This document shows, piece after piece, positions 59,101 through 64,000 of a DNA stretch of 64,000 nucleotides. This DNA comes from an uncultured Muribaculaceae bacterium. GTDB taxonomy: Bacteria; Bacteroidota; Bacteroidia; Bacteroidales; Muribaculaceae. Under the pieces are notes generated by a model. It ran no database searches. It saw only the letters and a list, made by a program, of their open reading frames with translations, and had not been told where the DNA came from. A program made the translations under genes and the position numbers. The DNA lies in contig CAUBJF010000010.1 in assembly GCA_958436175.1 (NCBI GenBank), forward strand, positions 1 to 64,000, read 5' to 3'. How positions within the stretch are numbered: the stretch's first letter is position 1; the number at the start of each line of letters is the position of its first letter.

Positions 59101-62100
59101 CTTTTACGCATTACTCGTTCCTGAATATGTTGAAACACAATGAACAGCGACGGCACAAGAAACAGCAGCGCCAGTGTACCCACTATCATGCCGCCGATAA
59201 CGCCAGTGGCGAGAGAACGGCTGCCGTAGGCTCCGACGCCATGCGCCAGCATCAACGGCACAAGACCGAATACCATTGCCAGCACCGTCATCAGAATCGG
59301 GCGCAGACGTACCTTAGCGGCGCTGTATGCCGCCTTAACCAGGGACATTCCTTCGGCACGGCGCTTTTCGTCAGTCAGCAGAATTGCTGTCTTGGCCAAA
59401 AGGCCGATAATCATAATCAGTCCGGTCTGCATATAGATATTGTTTTCAAGGTCGAACATCCACGCGAACAGGAAACTTCCCATTAGTCCGCAGGGTACTG
59501 AAAGCAGCACGGCAAACGGTACGAACAGGCTTTCGTAGAGAGCGCACAATATCAAATAGACAAGCACAAAACAGAGAATAAAGATTAGCGTGGCATTGTT
59601 GGTTGTCTTGCTTTCCTCGCGTGAGAGGCCACCAAACTCATAGCCGTAAGATGACGGAAGCACCTCCGCCGCAGTCTCGCCGATAGCCTTGATAGCTTGA
59701 CCGGAACTGTAGCCCGATGCCGGAGTGCCGTTGATGGCTATTGCATTGAACAGATTGAAACGGGTAAGATCCGAAGGCCCGTTGGTCTTCGTCAGGCGCA
59801 CGAACTGGCTGAGCGCAGCCATCGAACCGTCTGATGTGCGCACATACATCAAATTCAGCGATTCCGGGTTGATGCGGTATTCCGAGGGGGCTTGCATCGT
59901 AACATGATAGAGCTTTGAAAATCGGTTGAAGTCCGATACATAGCCGCCGGTATAGTAGCCCGACAGAGTGGACAGTACTTCCGACGGTGAAATACCCGAC
60001 TGCTCGCATTTTGCCGCGTCGATATCCACCCAATACTGCGGATAATCCGTGGCGAAAGAGGAATACACCTCGCCGATTTCAGGTCGCCGGGACAAGGCCT
60101 CGACAAACTTGTCGGCCTCCTTCTTGAAGACATTTATATCTCCGCCGGACTTGTCCTGAAGATAAAGCTCGAAACCGTTGCCCATGCCATAGCCGGCAAT
60201 CATAGGGGGCGACATGGCGAACACTGTGGCATCCGGGATGTCGGATGTACGGGCATAGATTTTCCCTATCACATCATCGACCGACTGCCCTTCGCCCTTG
60301 CGCTCTTTCCAGTCCTTCAGCGTCATGAAATACATTGCCTGCGACGGCCCCGAACCGTTGAACGAGAAACCGGCAACAGCCCCGTTATATTCAATCTCGC
60401 CTATGCTGTCAATACTATGGTTTATCCGGTCCATCACTTTTTGAGTCTGAGCCATCGAGGAACCGGGCTTTGTGTTCATGCTCACCAATACCGTTCCGGT
60501 GTCCTCCTGAGGGATAAGTCCGGTCTTGGTGACATTCATGAGAACCACAAGCAGCACTATCGAGACACAGATCACACTCCACATCAGCCATTTGCGGTGA
60601 ACAACATACAGAACACCTTGTACATAGCGCTTGCTCATGCGGTTGAAAACCGCGTTGAACGCCTTGCGGAAACGGGCTGCGAAATTGTTTTTCGTATTGC
60701 CTTCTTCATCGGTATATGGTCTGAGCAGCAGCGCGCAAAGAGCCGGAGCCAAAGTGAAAGCATTGATTGCAGATATACCGACAGCCACAGCCATCGTTAT
60801 GCCGAACTGGGCGTAGAACGAGCCGGAAGTTCCTCCCATCATTGCCACCGGGATGAAAACCGCCATGAATATTATGGTGGAAGTAAGCACGGCAGACGAC
60901 ACGCTCTTCATGGCATCGTCGGCAGCAAGCACAGGCGAGCGGTATCCTTCGTCAAATTTTGCCTGCACAGCCTCCACAACCACTATCGCGTCGTCGACCA
61001 CAGTCCCGATTGCCAAGACAAGGGCGAAAAGTGTCAGAAGATTGATTGAGAAACCTATTAGCGACATGACGGCAAATGTGCCGATAATCGAAACGAATAT
61101 TGAGATGGTAGGAATCAGTGTAGATTTTATATCCTGTAGGAACACATACACAACAATGACCACAAGCAATATTGCCTCAAGCAACGTGCGTATCACTGAA
61201 TGGATTGAAGCGTAGAGGAATTTGTTTGTATCGGTAAGCACCACAAATTCCGCGCCCTCCGGCAGACTGCCCTTGATGTCGTCAAGCACCTCATGTATCT
61301 CGTTGATTGTGCTTGATGCGTTTGAACCTGCTTTCTGGTTAATCAGCATCATGGCAGCTGGATGCCCGTTCACCTCTGACGAATAGTTGTAATACTCATC
61401 GCCGAGCTCGACATCCGCAACATCCTTAAGGCGAAGCACATCGCCTCCCGGCAACGATTTGACAACCAGTTCGCCGAATTCCTCCGCCGTAGAGAGACGT
61501 CCGCGATATTTCATCGTATATTCATTTGCCGTCTGATGGTTGGCTCCAAAAGAGCCGGTAGCCGCCTCTATGTTCTGCCCGGCGAGCACGTTTGAAATAT
61601 CGTCCGGAATAAGGCCGTATTGCGCCATCCTGTCGGGCTTCAGCCACAGACGCATACTGTAGTTGGACCCGAAAAGCTGCGTCTTTCCCACACCGCTGAT
61701 ACGTTTTAGGCGAGGTTCGACATTAATCTTGACATAGTTGTTGAGGAATGTCTGGTCAAAACGGTCGTCGGGGGAGTACAGCGCGAAAGTCAGAAGCTCG
61801 GCGTTCTGCTGCTTTTCGGTAAGAATACCGGTTCTGGTAGCTTCGGAGGGTAATTGGCTCAACGCACTGTTGACACGGTTCTGGACGTTGACAGCCGCCA
61901 TGTCGGCGTTGGCACCCTGCTTGAAATATATCATGATTGACGCATCGCCGGTGTTGGAAGCGGTGGAGGTCATATATGTCATGTCCTCCACGCCGTTGAT
62001 AGCCTCCTCCAAAGGAGCTATGACGGCTTTCTGTACAGTCTCGGCATTTGCGCCTGGATAAGTCGCCCACACGTTGATGGTCGGAGGCGCGATGTCGGGA

Positions 62101-62207
62101 TATTGTTCCACCGGCAACGAGAATATGGCAATCGCTCCCATCAGGACTATTACGACCGAAATCACCCCGGAAAACACCGGACGGTCTATGAAAAAGCGCA
62201 GATTCAT
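59097..62207 (-). CDS. RND multidrug efflux permease (HAE1 type)
   Basis: Proton-driven pump of 1036 aa. N-terminus 'NLRFFIDRPVFSGVISVVIVLMGAIAIFSLPVEQYPDIAPP' is the AcrB/MexB signature. The proton relay is intact: Asp-Asp in TM4 ('GTVVDDAIVVVE') and Lys in TM10 ('LLAKTAILLTDEKRR'). Two large periplasmic loops and twelve TM segments are visible. Couples by 4-bp overlaps to the adaptor upstream and the channel downstream, so all three are made in concert. Substrates are unknown; typical members pump drugs, bile salts or detergents. Confidence 0.95.
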   Translation of the reverse strand: MNLRFFIDRPVFSGVISVVIVLMGAIAIFSLPVEQYPDIAPPTINVWATYPGANAETVQKAVIAPLEEAINGVEDMTYMTSTASNTGDASIMIYFKQGANADMAAVNVQNRVNSALSQLPSEATRTGILTEKQQNAELLTFALYSPDDRFDQTFLNNYVKINVEPRLKRISGVGKTQLFGSNYSMRLWLKPDRMAQYGLIPDDISNVLAGQNIEAATGSFGANHQTANEYTMKYRGRLSTAEEFGELVVKSLPGGDVLRLKDVADVELGDEYYNYSSEVNGHPAAMMLINQKAGSNASSTINEIHEVLDDIKGSLPEGAEFVVLTDTNKFLYASIHSVIRTLLEAILLVVIVVYVFLQDIKSTLIPTISIFVSIIGTFAVMSLIGFSINLLTLFALVLAIGTVVDDAIVVVEAVQAKFDEGYRSPVLAADDAMKSVSSAVLTSTIIFMAVFIPVAMMGGTSGSFYAQFGITMAVAVGISAINAFTLAPALCALLLRPYTDEEGNTKNNFAARFRKAFNAVFNRMSKRYVQGVLYVVHRKWLMWSVICVSIVLLVVLMNVTKTGLIPQEDTGTVLVSMNTKPGSSMAQTQKVMDRINHSIDSIGEIEYNGAVAGFSFNGSGPSQAMYFMTLKDWKERKGEGQSVDDVIGKIYARTSDIPDATVFAMSPPMIAGYGMGNGFELYLQDKSGGDINVFKKEADKFVEALSRRPEIGEVYSSFATDYPQYWVDIDAAKCEQSGISPSEVLSTLSGYYTGGYVSDFNRFSKLYHVTMQAPSEYRINPESLNLMYVRTSDGSMAALSQFVRLTKTNGPSDLTRFNLFNAIAINGTPASGYSSGQAIKAIGETAAEVLPSSYGYEFGGLSREESKTTNNATLIFILCFVLVYLILCALYESLFVPFAVLLSVPCGLMGSFLFAWMFDLENNIYMQTGLIMIIGLLAKTAILLTDEKRRAEGMSLVKAAYSAAKVRLRPILMTVLAMVFGLVPLMLAHGVGAYGSRSLATGVIGGMIVGTLALLFLVPSLFIVFQHIQERVMRKR

Positions 62208-63325
62208 TTCTTATTGGTTTTAGAGGTGACAGACATTCCTTCCTTTACCAATCCCACGCCCTCTGAAATGATTGTATCTCCAACAGCCAGACCATCCTTC
62301 ACTATATAGTTGTTGCCGTCATTCAGCCGGTCAACGCTAAGATATGCGGCTTCAGCCTTACCGTTTTTCAAACGGTAGGCTATGATTTTGTCCTGCAGCT
62401 CTATTGTGGCTGTCATGGGAACGACAATAGCATCCGAGCCTGAACCCTGAATAATGACATTGCCGATTGTACCGCTCAAAAGCTCTTTGTCGGGATTTGG
62501 AAACAGAGCTTTTATCTGTACGGCACCGGTTGTGGAATTGACGACTCCGCTGATTGTTTCTATCTTTCCCCCTCGCCCATAGGCTGAGCCGTCGTTTAAC
62601 TGAAGTTTAACCGGAGGCATCTCACTTATGATTCTGTCAATCGAACCATATCTGGCAACCAACTGACGCAATTTGTTTTCGGAGATGGAAAAATAGGCGT
62701 ACATTTCCGAATTGTCCGATACTTCGGTAAAAGGTTGCCCTATTGTCGGACTGACGAGAGCACCGATACGGTAAGGTAGCGTCCCTACAACTCCGTCGCT
62801 CGGACTTTTTATTTCCGTGTACGACAGATTGTTTCGGGCATCGGCTTCTTGAGCTTTAGCCTGCTCCAACTCTGCTTGTGCCACAGATAGTTGGTTACGG
62901 GCGACTAAAAGCTCATAATCGGAAATTACGTTTTCATCAAAAAGCGACTGTTTCCCGCTCAGTTCGATACGGGCTGTCTCGACTCTTGCTTTTTCTGCAC
63001 TGACATTGGCGACAGCCGTGCGTAATGCAGCCTGATACGGCACCTGGTCGATGACGGCAAGTACCTGTCCGCGTCTCACCCTCTCGCCCTCTTTCACACA
63101 CAGGCGAGTTATACGGCCCGAAACCTGAGGAATAATATCCACATCCTGCCGCCCACGGATGGAGGCCGAGAAAGTCTCGGTAAGCTCCACAGGCTGCTTA
63201 GATACCGTCAGCACAGGTAATGACTGTGCTGTCTCCGTTTCCTCTTTCGATTGCTTGCAGCCGGTGAGTTGCAGGACGCAAACGCCCGATAATACAGCTA
63301 CTTTTATGGTATTGAGTATATTCAT
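62204..63325 (-). CDS. RND periplasmic adaptor lipoprotein
   Basis: AcrA/MexA-type membrane fusion protein of 373 aa. Lipoprotein signal with lipobox QLTGC (Cys23). Lipoyl half 'VSGRITRLCVKEGERVRRGQVLAVID' (about 68-93), helical hairpin (about 100-165), second half 'SPSDGVVGTLPYRIGALV', then barrel and membrane-proximal domains. First gene of the efflux operon; the -7 box and operator boxes lie upstream, facing it. ATG 63325 is the only good start. Confidence 0.94.
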   Translation of the reverse strand: MNILNTIKVAVLSGVCVLQLTGCKQSKEETETAQSLPVLTVSKQPVELTETFSASIRGRQDVDIIPQVSGRITRLCVKEGERVRRGQVLAVIDQVPYQAALRTAVANVSAEKARVETARIELSGKQSLFDENVISDYELLVARNQLSVAQAELEQAKAQEADARNNLSYTEIKSPSDGVVGTLPYRIGALVSPTIGQPFTEVSDNSEMYAYFSISENKLRQLVARYGSIDRIISEMPPVKLQLNDGSAYGRGGKIETISGVVNSTTGAVQIKALFPNPDKELLSGTIGNVIIQGSGSDAIVVPMTATIELQDKIIAYRLKNGKAEAAYLSVDRLNDGNNYIVKDGLAVGDTIISEGVGLVKEGMSVTSKTNKK

Positions 63326-63346
63326 TTGGCTTTAAATTTTAGGGTG

Positions 63347-63354
63347 CAAAATTA
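63347..63354 (-). promoter_or_regulatory. -7 element of the efflux operon
   Basis: TAATTTTG on the minus strand, 21 nt before the adaptor start codon. No TTG occurs 19-21 bp upstream, as expected for an activator-dependent promoter. Exactly 40 bp separate it from the nearest TTTGTCCG box. Confidence 0.7.
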
Positions 63355-63394
63355 TCCTCTTATAAGAGTGCGTAAAAGGATAATCTGTATGAGC

Positions 63395-63423
63395 CGGACA
63401 AAATGGGAGATGAAACGGACAAT
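63395..63423 (-). promoter_or_regulatory. Two TTTGTCCG boxes facing the efflux operon
   Basis: On the minus strand TTTGTCCG (63402-63395) and ATTGTCCG (63423-63416, one mismatch). They are direct repeats with a 21-bp period, that is two helical turns, so a dimer or two monomers would bind one face of the helix. Confidence 0.7.
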
Positions 63424-63448
63424 TCTGCAGTTGAATCGGCTAAGGCGC

Positions 63449-63498
63449 TTTGTCCGCTTAATTTATTGTTTTGTCCGCTTCAACAGTTGATTTGTCCG
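63449..63498 (+). promoter_or_regulatory. Three TTTGTCCG boxes facing the sensor gene
   Basis: TTTGTCCG occurs at 63449-63456, 63470-63477 and 63491-63498, each exactly 21 bp after the last; the first two extend to TTTGTCCGCTT. The arrangement of short direct repeats every 21 bp is that described for LytTR-type response regulators such as AgrA and ComE. Confidence 0.75.
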
Positions 63499-63538
63499 GA
63501 TCAATTACTTTTCACTATGAAGCGCCGGTGTCATTATC

Positions 63539-63546
63539 TACCTTTG
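63539..63546 (+). promoter_or_regulatory. -7 element of the sensor gene
   Basis: TACCTTTG, 41 nt before the ATG at 63588 and exactly 40 bp after the last TTTGTCCG box. No TTG stands at -33, mirroring the divergent efflux promoter. Confidence 0.65.
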
Positions 63547-63587
63547 TGGGAAAATGAGTAATTTTGCTCTAATAAAGTCACTGACAG

Positions 63588-64000
63588 ATGGTAAGACTGA
63601 AATACAGAATAATGAACTGGAAAGACGGGCTGATGCTTTCAGCCGTCTGCTATGTCCTGTACATGATACTCTGGCTGATGCTTGACGATGAGACATCGGA
63701 GCAATTGCCGGAAATGAGATGGTATGATTACGTTATTGATTTTTCTGTCTGCGTAATATTCACCTATATATCCCTCGGTTTCTGCTATTTGCTTTTCAAA
63801 TTCCTACCGTTCAGGACATCATATCTTTGGACGGTGGTCTACGCCTCATGTCTCCTGATAATCAACAATGCAGTTGCCTTTGGCATGGTTTCGCTGTTCG
63901 ATTTCCTGTGGGGTGACCTCGGCGGCAATGCCCTATACAATGAATTGATGAACATGAAAGGGGCTTACACTTTTGCCATGATAGCGACATTCATATCGAG
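63588..64000 (+). CDS. Membrane sensor protein, probable LytS-type kinase (partial)
   Basis: The frame from ATG 63588 stays open to the last base, giving 137 codons of N-terminus. It is hydrophobic with about four membrane helices ('GLMLSAVCYVLYMILWLML', 'VIDFSVCVIFTYISLGFCYL', 'LWTVVYASCLLIINNAVAFG' and 'GAYTFAMIATFIS'). This is the usual beginning of Bacteroidota LytS/YehU-type histidine kinases, which often lie divergently from RND efflux operons with a LytTR regulator. The kinase domain is beyond the window, so the identity is inferred. An alternative is another polytopic membrane protein. Confidence 0.6.
   Translation, partial: MVRLKYRIMNWKDGLMLSAVCYVLYMILWLMLDDETSEQLPEMRWYDYVIDFSVCVIFTYISLGFCYLLFKFLPFRTSYLWTVVYASCLLIINNAVAFGMVSLFDFLWGDLGGNALYNELMNMKGAYTFAMIATFIS

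Noticed and set aside
1..64000. CRISPR arrays, insertion sequences or integrases
   Set aside because: No regularly spaced repeats of CRISPR type, no transposase or integrase reading frames, and no long terminal inverted repeats were seen. The 21-bp-period boxes near 63.4 kb are too short and too close for CRISPR.

Overview
The window looks like chromosomal DNA of a gut-type Bacteroidales bacterium; a Muribaculaceae-like relative is my best guess, from overall gene content only. The grounds are: recurrent Bacteroidota promoters (a TTG near -33, 19-20 bp, then TAnnTTTG near -7) and almost no Shine-Dalgarno sequences; Bacteroidota-type lipoprotein signals; a fimbrillin-family protein; an ECF sigma factor; and a debranching enzyme / GT4 / GH57 alpha-glucan cluster. 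Most genes are GC-rich and end codons in C or G. One block (about 29.6-33.05 kb) is strikingly AT-rich and looks acquired. The efflux operon at the right end (57.7-63.3 kb) differs more mildly.

Layout. 0.2-2.3 kb: DUF5119-like lipoprotein and fimbrillin. 2.4-4.0 kb: tRNA-Arg, tRNA-Asp, an ECF sigma factor and tRNA-Gln. 4.07-6.0 kb: DUF362 protein and two exported hypotheticals. 6.0-6.9 kb: two unrecognised small genes behind a promoter with a dyad. 7.1-9.35 kb: MazG-like pyrophosphohydrolase, deoC, a GYF/CD225 membrane protein and a DUF2752 protein. 9.4-15.0 kb: MacAB-TolC-like ABC efflux operon. 15.0-20.5 kb: RND efflux operon on the opposite strand. 20.6-24.9 kb: an isolated phage terminase large subunit with a large beta-rich partner. 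24.9-29.5 kb: gltB. 30-32.8 kb: AT-rich defence operon (C5 methyltransferase, HaeII-like restriction enzyme, AbiH). 33.0-42.3 kb: glycosyltransferase, flippase, two ABC-2 permeases, HlyD adaptor, TolC, and a beta-helix lipoprotein. 42.5-47.2 kb: alpha-glucan metabolism. 47.3-53.4 kb: kinase-like protein, esterase, recF, DUF721, thioesterase, polA. 53.4-55.7 kb (minus): rbfA, LolC/E-like permease, radical SAM. 55.8-57.6 kb: trmD and mdh. 57.7-63.3 kb: second RND efflux operon, divergent from a membrane sensor gene cut by the window end.

How it fits together. Four separate outer-membrane efflux systems, each with its own TolC-type channel, lie in 64 kb. The best regulatory signal is between the last RND operon and the truncated sensor gene: five TTTGTCCG boxes in two oppositely facing arrays, each with exact 21-bp periodicity, and each array ending exactly 40 bp before a -7 element with no -33 element. 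This is what a LytTR-type response regulator driving both directions would need.

The most unusual gene content is the terminase pair at 20.6-24.9 kb. The terminase keeps all visible ATPase and nuclease motifs but has no capsid, portal, tail or integrase genes around it. A perfect 11-bp inverted repeat covers its operon's -7 box and start codon. Whether it is a prophage remnant or a domesticated packaging module cannot be decided from sequence alone.
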